In this document: positions 36,639 through 45,436 of the stretch, in pieces
Layout: every line of letters begins with the position of its first letter
Position numbering within the stretch: the first letter of the stretch is position 1
Assembly: GCF_036898825.1 (NCBI RefSeq)
Contig: NZ_JARUND010000002.1
Location: 2,170,001-2,234,000 of the forward strand
Length of the DNA: 64,000 nt
Reading direction: 5' to 3'
Source of the DNA: Streptomyces sp. B21-083
Lineage (GTDB): Bacteria > Actinomycetota > Actinomycetes > Streptomycetales > Streptomycetaceae
Position numbers and translations under genes: made by a program
The notes under the pieces: generated by a model
Told to the model about the DNA's origin: nothing
Seen by the model: only the letters and a program-made list of their open reading frames with translations
Databases searched by the model: none

Positions 36639-37541
36639 ATGGCACCCACGTCCACGTCCACTCTCACCGACCTGTACCCCACCCGTGGCGCCGCCGAGGT
36701 GTCCGTCCCCCGTCAGGACCCGGTCCTCTGGGGTGCGCCGGACACACCCGGACCGTTCACCGCGGCCGACCTCATGGCGTACGAGCGTGATGGCTTCCGG
36801 GCGCTCGACCGGCTCCTCGATGACGACGAGGTCCCGCTCTACCGGGCCGAGTTGGAGCGGCTGATCGCCGATCCGGCCGTCCGGGCCGACGAGCGGTCGA
36901 TCATCGAGCCGAAGTCGAAGGAGATCCGGTCGGTCTTCGAGGTGCACCGGATGAGCGAGGTGTTCGACCGGCTCGTGCGGGACGAGCGGGTCGTCGGACG
37001 GGCCCGGCAGCTCCTCGGCTCCGACGTGTACGTCCACCAGTCGCGGATCAACGTCAAGCCGGGGTTCGGGGCGGGTGGCTTCTACTGGCACTCCGACTTC
37101 GAGACCTGGCACGCGGAGGACGGTCTGCCGAACATGCGGACGGTGTCCGTCTCGATCGCGCTGACCGAGAACCTCGACACCAACGGCGGCCTCATGATCA
37201 TGCCGGGCTCGCACCGTACGTTCCTCGGCTGTGCGGGGGCGACGCCCGAGGACAACTACAAGAAGTCGCTGCAGATGCAGGACGCGGGCACCCCGTCCGA
37301 CGAGGCCCTGACCTCGCTCGCCGACGAGCACGGCATCAAGTTGTTCACGGGCCGGGCAGGTTCGGCGACCTGGTTCGACTGCAACTGCATGCACGGCTCC
37401 GGGGACAACATCACCCCGTACCCGCGCAGCAACGTGTTCATCGTGTTCAACAGCGTGGAGAACAGCGCGGTGGAGCCGTTCGCGGCGCCGGTACGCAGGC
37501 CGGAGTTCATCGGGGCCAGGGACTTCACGCCGGTGCGATGA
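36639..37541 (+). CDS. ectD: Ectoine hydroxylase EctD
   Basis: 300 aa Fe(II)/2-oxoglutarate dioxygenase converting ectoine to 5-hydroxyectoine. The EctD signature FYWHSDFETWHAEDGLPNMR holds the His-X-Asp iron ligands; the distal His lies in FDCNCMHGSGDNITPYPR, which also holds the 2-oxoglutarate Arg. N-terminus DPVLWG and DLMAYERDGF are typical. GAGGAGG ends 10 nt before the ATG and overlaps the ectC end, so ectC and ectD are coupled. Its presence predicts a mixed ectoine/hydroxyectoine pool under salt or heat stress. Confidence 0.96.
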   Translation: MAPTSTSTLTDLYPTRGAAEVSVPRQDPVLWGAPDTPGPFTAADLMAYERDGFRALDRLLDDDEVPLYRAELERLIADPAVRADERSIIEPKSKEIRSVFEVHRMSEVFDRLVRDERVVGRARQLLGSDVYVHQSRINVKPGFGAGGFYWHSDFETWHAEDGLPNMRTVSVSIALTENLDTNGGLMIMPGSHRTFLGCAGATPEDNYKKSLQMQDAGTPSDEALTSLADEHGIKLFTGRAGSATWFDCNCMHGSGDNITPYPRSNVFIVFNSVENSAVEPFAAPVRRPEFIGARDFTPVR

Positions 37542-37589
37542 CCGCTCTTCCGGTGAGGTGACTCGCCGAGTCACGACGGTGCGAACCCG

Positions 37590-37629
37590 GACCGCCCGCC
37601 GACGCGGAGTTCCGTGTCGGCGGGCGGTC
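37590..37629. terminator. Long hairpin terminator between convergent ectD and aminotransferase genes
   Basis: Arms 37590-37608 and 37611-37629 pair over 19 bp with one mismatch and a 2-nt loop. It lies 49 nt after the ectD stop and 10 nt before the stop of the minus-strand aminotransferase, so it probably ends both transcripts. Confidence 0.8.
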
Positions 37630-37638
37630 TCGTGGGCT

Positions 37639-38715
37639 TCAGGCGGACAGGACGTCCAGGAGTCGGTCGACGTCCGACGTCGTGTTGTAGAGGTGGAAGG
37701 CCGCGCGCAGATTTCCGGCCCGGTCGGAGACCTCGACCCCGGCGCGGCTCAACTCGGCCTGTCGGTGCCCGAGTTGGGGGACGGAGACGATGGCCGAGCC
37801 GGGCGCCGGTACGGGCTGGTGTCCCAGTCGGTCGAGTCCGGCGCGGAACCGGTCGGCGAGCGCGAGGTCGTGGGCGCGTACGGTGTCGACGCCCAACTCC
37901 TCGATCAGGGCGAGGGAGTGGCGGGCGCCGGCGTAGGAGAACAGGCTCGGGCTCTCGTCGAACCGCCGTGCGGAGTGGGCGAGTTCACGCACCGGGCCGT
38001 AGCAGCTGTCCCAGGGCTCCTCCCCCGCGACCCAGCCCGCGAACACGGGCGTCAGCCCGCCCAGGTCCTCGGGTACGACGAGGAAGGCCACGCCGCGCGG
38101 GCAGACGAGCCACTTGAAGGCGACGGAGGAGACGTAGTCGTAGGCGTCCGCGTCGACGGGCAGCCAGCCGGTGGCCTGGGAGGCGTCGACGTACGTACGG
38201 GTGCCGTGCGCGCGGGCGGCCTCGCGCAGCGCGGCCAGGTCGACGATCCGTCCGTCGGCGGACTGCGCGGCGCTGACGGCGACGAGGGCGGTGCCGGGCC
38301 GGACGGACTCGGGGATCCGCTCCAGCGGCACGGCGCGTACCTTCAGGTCCCCTCGTACGTGGAACGGGTTGAGGACGGAGGTGAAGTCGTCCTCGGCGGT
38401 GAGGACTTCGGCGCCGGCGGGCAGCGAGGCGGCGATCAGCCCGCTGTAGACGGCGACGGAGGCCCCGGCCGCGACCCTGCGGTCGGACACCCCGACGAGC
38501 CGCGCGAAGGCGGAGCGCGAGGCCTCCACGTCGGCGAACATGTCCTGCGGCTGCCCGTCGGCCACGGACTGCACGGCGTCGCGCATGGCGGCCACGGCAC
38601 GGGCCGGGAGGAGCCCGGTGCTCGCTGTGTTCAGATAGGTGTTCTTCGGAGCGAACTCGGCACGGACGAGGTTGCGGAGGTTCTCGGACGGCGAGGCTTT
38701 CGCGGAGGTCTCCAT
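37639..38715 (-). CDS. Class V aminotransferase (cysteine desulfurase-like fold)
   Basis: 358 aa from the ATG at 38715. PLP fold type I: TYLNTASTGLLPARAVAAM, then substrate/PLP region ALVAVSAAQSADGRIVDL, Asp in TYVDASQATGWLPVD, Schiff-base Lys in YVSSVAFKWLVCPRGVAFLVV, and C-terminal RAAFHLYNTTSDVDRLLDVL. The SAQS-like motif and lack of a mobile catalytic Cys loop argue against a true desulfurase; isopenicillin-epimerase-like or kynureninase-like chemistry is possible. Position next to ectD matches S. coelicolor as recalled, but no ectoine role is shown. Confidence 0.82.
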   Translation of the reverse strand: METSAKASPSENLRNLVRAEFAPKNTYLNTASTGLLPARAVAAMRDAVQSVADGQPQDMFADVEASRSAFARLVGVSDRRVAAGASVAVYSGLIAASLPAGAEVLTAEDDFTSVLNPFHVRGDLKVRAVPLERIPESVRPGTALVAVSAAQSADGRIVDLAALREAARAHGTRTYVDASQATGWLPVDADAYDYVSSVAFKWLVCPRGVAFLVVPEDLGGLTPVFAGWVAGEEPWDSCYGPVRELAHSARRFDESPSLFSYAGARHSLALIEELGVDTVRAHDLALADRFRAGLDRLGHQPVPAPGSAIVSVPQLGHRQAELSRAGVEVSDRAGNLRAAFHLYNTTSDVDRLLDVLSA

Positions 38716-38822
38716 GGGACCACTGTGCGGCCCGAAGATCTCCTCGTCCATTGCCGATTTCTGCAGGACACTCCGAAGGACTGCTTATACGTAGGCCCTG
38801 AGCTGCGGTTTTCCGCCCAGCG

Positions 38823-39545
38823 TCACTGCTGGGGTACGGCACACCCGTCGGGCCCGCAGATCTCGGCGCTGTCGCCGTCCGCCTGGACGATCTTGAGGGG
38901 GGCGGGCCGTTCGCCCCATGCCTGGGTGAGCGCCTGGGCGAAGACCTCGGCGGGCTGGGCGCCGGAGACGCCGTACTTCCGGTCGAGGACGAAGAACGGC
39001 ACTCCGTTGGCGCCCAGTTCGGCGGCCTCGCGCTCGTCGGCGCGCACGGCGTCGGCGTACGCGTCCGGGTCGGCGAGTACGCCCCGGGCGTCGTCGGCGT
39101 CGAGGCCGGCGGCGACGGCCAGCTCCACGAGCCGCTCGTCGTCACCGAAGACGGACCGCTCCTCGGCGAAGTTGGCCCGGTAGAAGAGCCCGATCAGCTC
39201 CTCCTGCAGTCCCTTGTCCTTGGCGAGGTGGAGCAGCCGGTGCATGTCGAAGGTGCTGCCGTGGTCACGGTCCCGGGTGCGGTACGCAAGGCCCTCGGCG
39301 GCGGCCTGCGCCCCCAGGTTCTCCTCACCGGCCTGCGCCTGCGCCTCGCTCATGCCGTACTTCTTGGTGAGCATCGTGAGGACGGGCTGGATGTCGTCCT
39401 TGGCGCGCCCCGGGTCCAGCTCGAAGGACCGGTGCACCACCTCGACGCCGTCACGGTGCGGGAAGGCGGCCAGCGCCTTGTCGAAGCGGGTTGCGCCGAC
39501 GTAGCACCAGGGGCAGGCGATGTCGGTCCAGATCTCGACGCGCAT
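38823..39545 (-). CDS. DsbA family oxidoreductase (FrnE-like)
   Basis: 240 aa with a thioredoxin fold and helical insertion. The N-terminal active site CPWCY follows MRVEIWTDIA, and there is no signal peptide, so it is cytoplasmic like FrnE/2-hydroxychromene isomerase-type DsbA proteins. Later motifs HRSFELDP, GVPFFVLDRKYGVSGAQ (cis-Pro loop) and a C-terminal pair of Cys in ICGPDGCAVPQQ. Probably a polyketide-type or stress-related disulfide isomerase; substrate unknown. ATG at 39545. Confidence 0.88.
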   Translation of the reverse strand: MRVEIWTDIACPWCYVGATRFDKALAAFPHRDGVEVVHRSFELDPGRAKDDIQPVLTMLTKKYGMSEAQAQAGEENLGAQAAAEGLAYRTRDRDHGSTFDMHRLLHLAKDKGLQEELIGLFYRANFAEERSVFGDDERLVELAVAAGLDADDARGVLADPDAYADAVRADEREAAELGANGVPFFVLDRKYGVSGAQPAEVFAQALTQAWGERPAPLKIVQADGDSAEICGPDGCAVPQQ

Positions 39546-39609
39546 GTCTTCGGTCTCTCCAGCTCGAACGAACGGGTACGGGATTATGTGAACGTTCAAA
39601 CGGCTGGTT

Positions 39610-40092
39610 TCATTCCGCGCCGCGGAGTCCGTACCGCAGAAAGAGATGGTGATCGTCCTCGGCGGGCGGGTGCTCCGGGTCCGGGACCCACCCCAGACGG
39701 CGGTAGAAGGCCTGGGCGCGCTGGTTGTCGATGTGCACGTCGAGGGTGGCGGTCCGCTTTCCGTCGGCCTGCCAGCGCTCGACGCAGGCGGCGTGCAGGT
39801 CGGTGCCGATGCGGGCGCGCCAGCGGTCGGGGTCGACGTGGAACTGGAAGAGCTTGACCGTGTCCTCGGGGGCGCCGTCGGCCCTGCGGAAGGAGGCGAC
39901 GCCGATGATCTGGTCCTGTTCGACGACGCACAGGACATGCGCGTCGGGGCGCTCGATGCTGGTCCGCCAGGAGCCGACCCAGTCACGGTCGGCGTCCGGC
40001 AGACCGTCCGGGTAGTACGTCGCCCGTGCGCGCAGGTGAAGCTCCGTGACGGCGGCTGCCTCGGCGGGCAGCGCGGCCCGGATCACCCGCAT
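39610..40092 (-). CDS. GNAT family N-acetyltransferase
   Basis: 160 aa. GNAT fold: N-terminal MRVIRAALPAEAAAVTELHLRARATYYPDG, central strand IIGVASFRR, the FHVDPDRWRARIGTDLHAA acetyl-CoA loop (an RxxxxGT variant in place of Q/RxxGxG/A) and C-terminal ATLDVHIDNQRAQAFYRRLGWVPD. Start ATG 40092 overlaps the stop of the DUF1349-like gene (TGATG), so they are co-translated. Substrate unknown. Confidence 0.82.
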   Translation of the reverse strand: MRVIRAALPAEAAAVTELHLRARATYYPDGLPDADRDWVGSWRTSIERPDAHVLCVVEQDQIIGVASFRRADGAPEDTVKLFQFHVDPDRWRARIGTDLHAACVERWQADGKRTATLDVHIDNQRAQAFYRRLGWVPDPEHPPAEDDHHLFLRYGLRGAE

Positions 40093-40700
40093 CAGCTGCC
40101 GTCCCGCAGGTCCTTGGGCCATTCCGGGCGGAACTCGATGTGGTCGTACGTGACGACGCAGCCCTCACCCATCGGTGACTGGGTCATGAAGCCGACCAGG
40201 GCCGCGTCCGCCTCCTTCTCGTCGCCCAGGGTGAACAGGCGGACGAAGGTCCATTTCCTACCGTCGCGCGAGGCGTGGAAGGCGAAGGCCCGGCCGGTGC
40301 GGCTGATCCGGAGCCAGACCGAACTGCCGTCCACGGTGAAGGAGTTGGCGTCGTCGGAGTGTCCCCGGGTGACGACCGTGCAGACGGTGGGCACATCCGG
40401 GGAGTACTCCAGGCAGAGCTTGGCCCAGGCCCGTTCACCGACGTGGACATAGAGCACCCCGGCATCGAAGGCCGCCCCGAACCCGACGGTGACCCGGGCG
40501 ATCAGCTGGAACTCACCGTGGGGTGCGCCGAGAAGACGCGGTGCGTCGGCGGCGGGATCCAGCGACTCCCCGGTCGGCGGGACGAACCGGTCCTGCCGGG
40601 GCCCGGCCCACCCGGTGAGCACCCCGTCCTCGAAGGACCAGTGCCCATCGGGCCCGTAAGTACGGAGGGGAAAGGGCAGCGGGGAAAGCTCCAAGTCCAT
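40092..40700 (-). CDS. DUF1349-like beta-sandwich protein
   Basis: 202 aa. The pattern of short strands, the segment FQLIARVTVGFGAAFDAGVLYVHVGERAWAKLCLEYSPD and the ending MGEGCVVTYDHIEFRPEW match the DUF1349 (concanavalin-like) family, whose members may bind or cleave sugars. No signal peptide. Starts at ATG 40700, transcribed with the GNAT gene. Function otherwise unknown. Confidence 0.78.
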   Translation of the reverse strand: MDLELSPLPFPLRTYGPDGHWSFEDGVLTGWAGPRQDRFVPPTGESLDPAADAPRLLGAPHGEFQLIARVTVGFGAAFDAGVLYVHVGERAWAKLCLEYSPDVPTVCTVVTRGHSDDANSFTVDGSSVWLRISRTGRAFAFHASRDGRKWTFVRLFTLGDEKEADAALVGFMTQSPMGEGCVVTYDHIEFRPEWPKDLRDGS

Positions 40701-40734
40701 TGCCTGATTATCGCAGGACGGAACGGCCGCCCCG

Positions 40735-40803
40735 ACAGGGGCGCGGGGCTGTGTCGTTATACGGCTCCGCCGCGGGGCGCGACAAGCCACGACGAGCCTG
40801 CGG
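40735..40803. repeat. Dispersed repeat, copy 1
   Basis: About 68 nt beginning AGGGGCGCGGGGCTGT and containing GGCTCCGCCGCGGGGCGCGA. It recurs at 61177-61243 with roughly 30 identical bases in the core. GC-rich internal inverted repeats are evident. It sits in the 146-nt gap 40701-40846, where no gene is seen. Confidence 0.75.
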
Positions 40804-40846
40804 ACGCGCAGTCAACCGCACCCCAACGGCGCTTACCAGCGGAGCG

Positions 40847-42376
40847 TCAGCGCTCCAGGTGCCCGTTGAACCGCCGGGGCAGCCCCAGCTCGTTCTCGTC
40901 CCGCAGCTCGACCGGCAGCAGAGCGGCGGGCGTGTTCTGATAGGCCACCGGCCGCAGCCAGCGCTCGACAGCCGTACCGCCCACGGACGTCGACGTGGAC
41001 GTCGTGGCCGGGTACGGCCCTCCGTGATGCTGGGCCGCGGCCACAGCGACCCCGGTCGGCCACGCGTTGACCAGCACACGTCCGGCCAGCGGCGTCAGCT
41101 CGGCCAGGATCTCGGCCCCGCGACCCTCCCCCGCGGCCTCCTCCGCCGACAGGTGGACCGTCGCCGTCAGGTTTCCAGGGAGCCGGGAGAGAACGGAGTT
41201 CGCCTCGGCCTCGTCCGCGTAGCGGGCCACGACGGTGACCGGCCCGAAGCACTCCTCCAGGAGCAGGTCGTACGCCCCCTCCGACGCCAGCTTGTCGGCC
41301 GCCACCGTGAGGAACCCGGCACTGACCGTGTGGTCGCCGCCCGCGCCCGGCGTCACCGGGGTCTCGACCTCGGGCAGCTCGGCGCGCTCCGCGACCCCGG
41401 CGACGAAGTTGTCGCGCATCCGGTGGTCCAAGAGGACACCGGCGTTGGTGTCGCTGACCGCGTCCGTCAGGGACTTCAGCAGGCGGTCGCCCGCCGCACC
41501 GGCCGGCGCCAGCACCAGGCCGGGCTTGACGCAGAACTGGCCGACGCCCAGGGTCATGGAGCCCGCGAGCCCCGTACCGATCGCCTCGGCGCGCTCGTTC
41601 GCCGCCGCCTCCGTGATCACCACCGGGTTCAGGGAGCCCAGTTCGCCGTGGAACGGGATCGGGACCGGACGAGCCGCCGCCGCGTCGAAGAGGGCACGGC
41701 CGCCTCGTACGGAACCGGTGAACCCGGCCGCCGCGACCAGCGGGTGCTTGACCAGCTCGACGCCCGCCTCGAAGCCGTGGACCAGGCCGACGACGCCCTC
41801 GGGGATGTCGTGCTGGGCCGCGGCCCGGCGCAGGACGGACGCGACCAGCTCGGACAGGCCCGGGTGGTCCGGGTGCGACTTGACGACCACCGGACAGCCG
41901 GCCGCGAGCGCGCTCGCGGTGTCGCCGCCGGGGACGGAGAAGGCGAAGGGGAAGTTGGACGCCGAGTAGACGGCCACGACACCCAGCGGGATCTTGTAAC
42001 GACGCAGGTCCGGGATCGGCGGGGTCGCGGTGTCGTCGGGGTGGTTGATGACGACGTCGAGGAAGGCGCCCTCGTCGACGATGTCCGCGAAGGCCCGCAG
42101 CTGGTAGCAGGTGCGGGCGAGTTCGCCGGTCAGCCGGACCGGGCCGAGCGCGGTCTCCGCGTCGGCGACCTCGATGAGCTGTTCCTTGGCCGCTTCGAGC
42201 TGCTCGGCGGCGCTGCGCAGGAAGGCCGCGCGGACGGTGCGGTCGACGAGGGCCGGGCGGGCGGCGTGCGCCGCGCGGACGGCGGCGTCCACCTCCTGCG
42301 CTGTGGCCTCGACCGCGACCTGCTCCCGCTGCTTCCCGGTACGGGGGTCGACACTCCAGACTGGTGCTGCTGCCAC
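40847..42376 (-). CDS. Aldehyde dehydrogenase (NADP+), ketoglutarate-semialdehyde type
   Basis: 509 aa. ALDH fold with NAD(P)-binding VYSASNFPFAFSVPGGDTASALAAGCPVVVKSHPDHP, Gly loop AAGFTGSVRGGRALFDAA, catalytic Glu in FHGELGSLNPVVI and catalytic Cys in GVGQFCVKPGLVLAPAG. This pattern (SNFPFAFSVPGGDT, QFCxKPG) is typical of alpha-ketoglutarate semialdehyde dehydrogenases in sugar-acid or hydroxyproline breakdown. GTG start at 42376 chosen because GGAGGG lies 7 nt upstream. Divergent from an IclR regulator that likely controls it. Confidence 0.9.
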   Translation of the reverse strand: MAAAPVWSVDPRTGKQREQVAVEATAQEVDAAVRAAHAARPALVDRTVRAAFLRSAAEQLEAAKEQLIEVADAETALGPVRLTGELARTCYQLRAFADIVDEGAFLDVVINHPDDTATPPIPDLRRYKIPLGVVAVYSASNFPFAFSVPGGDTASALAAGCPVVVKSHPDHPGLSELVASVLRRAAAQHDIPEGVVGLVHGFEAGVELVKHPLVAAAGFTGSVRGGRALFDAAAARPVPIPFHGELGSLNPVVITEAAANERAEAIGTGLAGSMTLGVGQFCVKPGLVLAPAGAAGDRLLKSLTDAVSDTNAGVLLDHRMRDNFVAGVAERAELPEVETPVTPGAGGDHTVSAGFLTVAADKLASEGAYDLLLEECFGPVTVVARYADEAEANSVLSRLPGNLTATVHLSAEEAAGEGRGAEILAELTPLAGRVLVNAWPTGVAVAAAQHHGGPYPATTSTSTSVGGTAVERWLRPVAYQNTPAALLPVELRDENELGLPRRFNGHLER

Positions 42377-42440
42377 CGGGGGTCCCTCCAGATTGTGTTG
42401 CCATTTGTGGTGCTTAGATTTTGCGTCATCCACCAGGTGC

Positions 42441-42456
42441 GTTCGATATGCTGAAC
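42441..42456. promoter_or_regulatory. Candidate IclR operator
   Basis: GTTCGATATGCTGAAC is an imperfect palindrome with GTTC/GAAC arms in an AT-rich stretch between the divergent aldehyde dehydrogenase and IclR genes (42377-42519). Many IclR-family regulators bind such a palindrome in their own divergent promoter. Confidence 0.4.
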
Positions 42457-42519
42457 GCCGTCTCTGATGATGAATAACTGTTGGAGACTATTTCCCGTCG
42501 AACGAAGGGGTCAAGGTCG

Positions 42520-43293
42520 ATGTCGGCAGCTGAGACAGGCGGCGGAGCGCAGGTCAAGTCCGCGGTACGGACCGTTGAACTGCTGGAATACTTCGCCGGA
42601 CGTCCCGGCATGCACTCGCTGGCGTCGGTCCAGGAGGCCGTCGGTTATCCCAAGTCCAGTCTTTACATGCTCCTGCGCACCCTTGTCGACCTCGGCTGGG
42701 TGGAGACGGACGCCACGGGCACGCGATACGGCATCGGCGTCCGGGCGCTGCTGGTCGGCACCTCGTACATCGACGGTGACGAGGTGGTCGCGGTGGCCCG
42801 TCCGACCCTCGACCGGCTCTCCGACGACACGACGGAGACCATCCACCTCGCCCGGCTCGACGGCACGAACGTCGTCTACCTCGCCACCCGTCAGTCGCAG
42901 CACTACCTGCGGCCCTTCACCCGGGTCGGCCGCCGGCTGCCTGCCCACTCGACCTCCCTCGGCAAGGCGCTGCTGGCCACCCACACCGACGAGCAGGTCC
43001 GCAAACTGCTCCCGGAGACGCTGCCCGCGCTGACCGAGCACACGATCACCGACCGGGAGAAGCTCATCGAGGAGCTGCGCCTGGTGCGCGAGCAGGGCTT
43101 CGCGGTGGACCGTGAGGAGAACACGCTGGGGCTGCGCTGCTTCGGCGTCGCGGTCCCGTACCGCACCCCCGCGCGGGACGCGATCAGCTGCTCGGTGCCG
43201 GTCGCCCGGCTCACCCCGGCCCACGAACAGATGGTCAAGGACGCCCTGTTCGACGCGCGCGACCGACTGACGCTGGCCACCAGGAGGCTCTGA
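42520..43293 (+). CDS. IclR family transcriptional regulator
   Basis: 257 aa. N-terminal winged helix: KSAVRTVELLEYFAGRPGMHSLASVQEAVGYPKSSLYMLLRTLVDLGWVE; C-terminal IclR effector domain with LARLDGTNVVYLATRQSQHYLRPFTRVGRRLPAHSTSLGKALLA and the end motif AISCSVPVARLTPAHEQMV. The ATG at 42520 starts just before the HTH; an in-frame start at 42481 is possible. Divergent from the aldehyde dehydrogenase, which it probably represses or activates in response to a sugar-acid intermediate. Confidence 0.92.
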   Translation: MSAAETGGGAQVKSAVRTVELLEYFAGRPGMHSLASVQEAVGYPKSSLYMLLRTLVDLGWVETDATGTRYGIGVRALLVGTSYIDGDEVVAVARPTLDRLSDDTTETIHLARLDGTNVVYLATRQSQHYLRPFTRVGRRLPAHSTSLGKALLATHTDEQVRKLLPETLPALTEHTITDREKLIEELRLVREQGFAVDREENTLGLRCFGVAVPYRTPARDAISCSVPVARLTPAHEQMVKDALFDARDRLTLATRRL

Positions 43294-43296
43294 GCG

Positions 43297-43785
43297 ATGA
43301 GGTATTCGGCATCCATGGACGTCGTTCTCCGCGAGGTCCACGACAGTGACCTGCCGGTCTTCTTCCGGCAGACGAACGACCCGGAGTCGCTGCGGATGGC
43401 CGCGTTCACGGCGAAGGACCCGACCGACCGGGCCGCCTTCGACGCCCACTGGGAGCGGATCCGCGCCTCGTCGAACGTGCTGCGCACGGTCCTGGTCGAC
43501 GGTGACGTGGTGGGCAGCGCGGCGGTGTACGGCGAGCTGGGCGCCCGCGAGGTGACGTACTGGATCGACCGCTCCTACTGGGGCCGGGGTATCGCGACGG
43601 CCGCCCTGCGGGCTCTCGTCGCCGAGGTCCCGGACCGCCCACTGCACGCGCGTGCAGCCGCCGACAACACGGGCTCACTGCGGGTCCTGGAGAAGTGCGG
43701 TTTCCGCGTGTCCGGGCACGACCGGGGGTTCGCCCAGGCACGGGACGCGGAGATCGACGAGGTCGTGCTGACGCTGGACGCCTGA
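43297..43785 (+). CDS. GNAT family N-acetyltransferase (RimJ/RimL type)
   Basis: 162 aa, 3 nt after the IclR gene and so co-transcribed. Motifs: VVLREVHDSDLPVFFRQTNDPESLRMAAFTAKDP, VTYWIDRSYWGRGIATAALRALV (acetyl-CoA loop RGIATA), and AAADNTGSLRVLEKCGFRVSG, typical of the RimJ/RimL group. ATG 43297 or 43315. Target unknown. Confidence 0.87.
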   Translation: MRYSASMDVVLREVHDSDLPVFFRQTNDPESLRMAAFTAKDPTDRAAFDAHWERIRASSNVLRTVLVDGDVVGSAAVYGELGAREVTYWIDRSYWGRGIATAALRALVAEVPDRPLHARAAADNTGSLRVLEKCGFRVSGHDRGFAQARDAEIDEVVLTLDA

Positions 43786-43897
43786 CCCTCGTACGACGGC
43801 ACAGGTGTCCCTTACAGGCTCCCGCGTTTCCTGAATGTGCCATGAGAAATCAGGCGGAGGGGAACGTTCCGTCCGGTGCCGCTCGTCTTCGGACGGG

Positions 43898-45352
43898 ATG
43901 AACAAGACGATCAGGAGCGCCTCGGTCTTCACACTGCTGCTCGTGCTCTCTCTGCTGGTCAGGGCGACATGGGTGCAGTTCTACGACGCGAAGGCGCTCG
44001 CGGACGACAGCTTGAACCGACGGAACGCGATCGCGTTGTACGCGAACCCGCTCGGGAACATCATCGTGGCCGGCGAGTCGGTCACCGGCTCGAAGGAGAC
44101 GAGCAGCGGGGATCTCAAGTACCGGCGGACGTACACGGACGGCAGCCTCTACGCGGCCGTGACCGGGTACAGCACGCCGCTGTTCACGCCGACGCAGCTG
44201 GAGGGCATCTACAAGGACGTGCTCGACGGCTCGGACAGCAGACTCACGACCGTCATGGACACGGTCACCAGGGAGCACGCCGCCCCGGGGAACGTGATCA
44301 CGACGATCGACCCGGACGTCCAGAAGGCGGCGTACGCGGCGCTGGGCGACAAGAAGGGCGCCGCGGTCGCCATCGACCCGAAGACCGGCAGGATCCTCGC
44401 CATGGTCTCGACGCCGTCGTACGACCCCTCGTCGATCACCGGGGCGAACGACGGCGACACCTGGACCAAGCTCAACGAGGACCCCGACAAACCGCTGGTC
44501 AACCGGGCGATACGGCAGCCGCTGCCGCCGGGTTCGACGTTCAAGCTGGTGGTCGCGGCGGCGGCTCTGGAGGACGGGCTGTACGGGTCGGTGGACGAGC
44601 GTACGGCCAGCCCGGACCCGTACACGTTGCCGGGTACGACCCGTGGGCTGTCGAACGAGAACCCGGACGCGCCCTGTGCGAACGCCACGATCCGGGTCGC
44701 GCTGCAGTACTCCTGCAACAACGTCTTCGCGAAGATGGCCGTCGACCTCGGACAGGACAAGGTCAGGGCGATGGCGGAGAAGTTCGGCTTCAACGACGAG
44801 AAGCAGGACGTGCCGGTGCGGGCGTATCCGAGCGTGTACCCGTCGGACATGGAGAAGTCGCAGACCGGCCTGACGGGCATCGGGCAGTTCGACGTCACGG
44901 CGACGCCGTTGCAGATGGCCATGGTGTCCGCGGCGATAGCCGACGGCGGCAAGCTGGTCTCGCCGCACATGGTGTCGCAGGTCACGAACTCGGACGGGGA
45001 TGTGCTGGAGGACTACGACAGCGAGGCGTCGACGAAGGAGATCGTCAGCTCGCGGACGGCCGAGCAGTTGCAGTCGGCCATGCAGACGGTGGTCTCCGAC
45101 GGTACGGGGACGAACGCGCGGATTTCCGGTGCGACGGTGGGGGGTAAGACGGGGACGGCTCAGCACGGGGAGAACAACAGCAAGACGCCGTATGCATGGT
45201 TCACGTCGTACGCGAAGTCCCGGTCCAACGGGAAGGAGGTTGCCGTGACGGTGCTGGTCGAGCAGTCGGGGGCGGCTCGGTCCGAGGTGAGCGGGAACGG
45301 GTTGGCGGCGCCTGTGGCCAAGGCGATGATGGTTGCTGCGCTGGCTTCGTGA
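43898..45352 (+). CDS. Class B penicillin-binding protein (D,D-transpeptidase)
   Basis: 484 aa with one N-terminal membrane helix (SASVFTLLLVLSLLVRATWVQF), a dimerisation domain starting RRNAIALYANPLGNI, and a transpeptidase domain with active Ser213 in PGSTFK, S272-C-N274 and K417-TG. All catalytic motifs are intact. It cross-links peptidoglycan outside the membrane; the size and RxN start motif resemble the PbpA/FtsI-like proteins that Streptomyces carries in several copies. The ATG at 43898 was taken because it begins right before the membrane helix; no RodA/FtsW partner is adjacent, unlike the conserved pbpA-rodA pair. Confidence 0.92.
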   Translation: MNKTIRSASVFTLLLVLSLLVRATWVQFYDAKALADDSLNRRNAIALYANPLGNIIVAGESVTGSKETSSGDLKYRRTYTDGSLYAAVTGYSTPLFTPTQLEGIYKDVLDGSDSRLTTVMDTVTREHAAPGNVITTIDPDVQKAAYAALGDKKGAAVAIDPKTGRILAMVSTPSYDPSSITGANDGDTWTKLNEDPDKPLVNRAIRQPLPPGSTFKLVVAAAALEDGLYGSVDERTASPDPYTLPGTTRGLSNENPDAPCANATIRVALQYSCNNVFAKMAVDLGQDKVRAMAEKFGFNDEKQDVPVRAYPSVYPSDMEKSQTGLTGIGQFDVTATPLQMAMVSAAIADGGKLVSPHMVSQVTNSDGDVLEDYDSEASTKEIVSSRTAEQLQSAMQTVVSDGTGTNARISGATVGGKTGTAQHGENNSKTPYAWFTSYAKSRSNGKEVAVTVLVEQSGAARSEVSGNGLAAPVAKAMMVAALAS

Positions 45353-45392
45353 GTTCTTCGGGTGCGGCGCCGTCGTGGTTTTTCGCGCAGTT

Positions 45393-45420
45393 CCCCGCGC
45401 CCCTGATCAAGGGCGCGGGG
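45393..45420. terminator. Hairpin between convergent PBP and purine permease genes
   Basis: CCCCGCGCCC (45393-45402) and GGGCGCGGGG (45411-45420) form a perfect 10-bp stem with an 8-nt loop. The flanking CAGTTCCCCGCGCCCCT belongs to another common Streptomyces intergenic repeat, related to the sequences at 40735 and 61177. It serves both converging transcripts. Confidence 0.7.
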
Positions 45421-45436
45421 TCACCTGGTCCGGCGA

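Noticed and set aside
40700..42454. Long plus-strand frame opposite the aldehyde dehydrogenase
   Set aside because: Antisense shadow; the minus strand has the catalytic Cys and Glu motifs.
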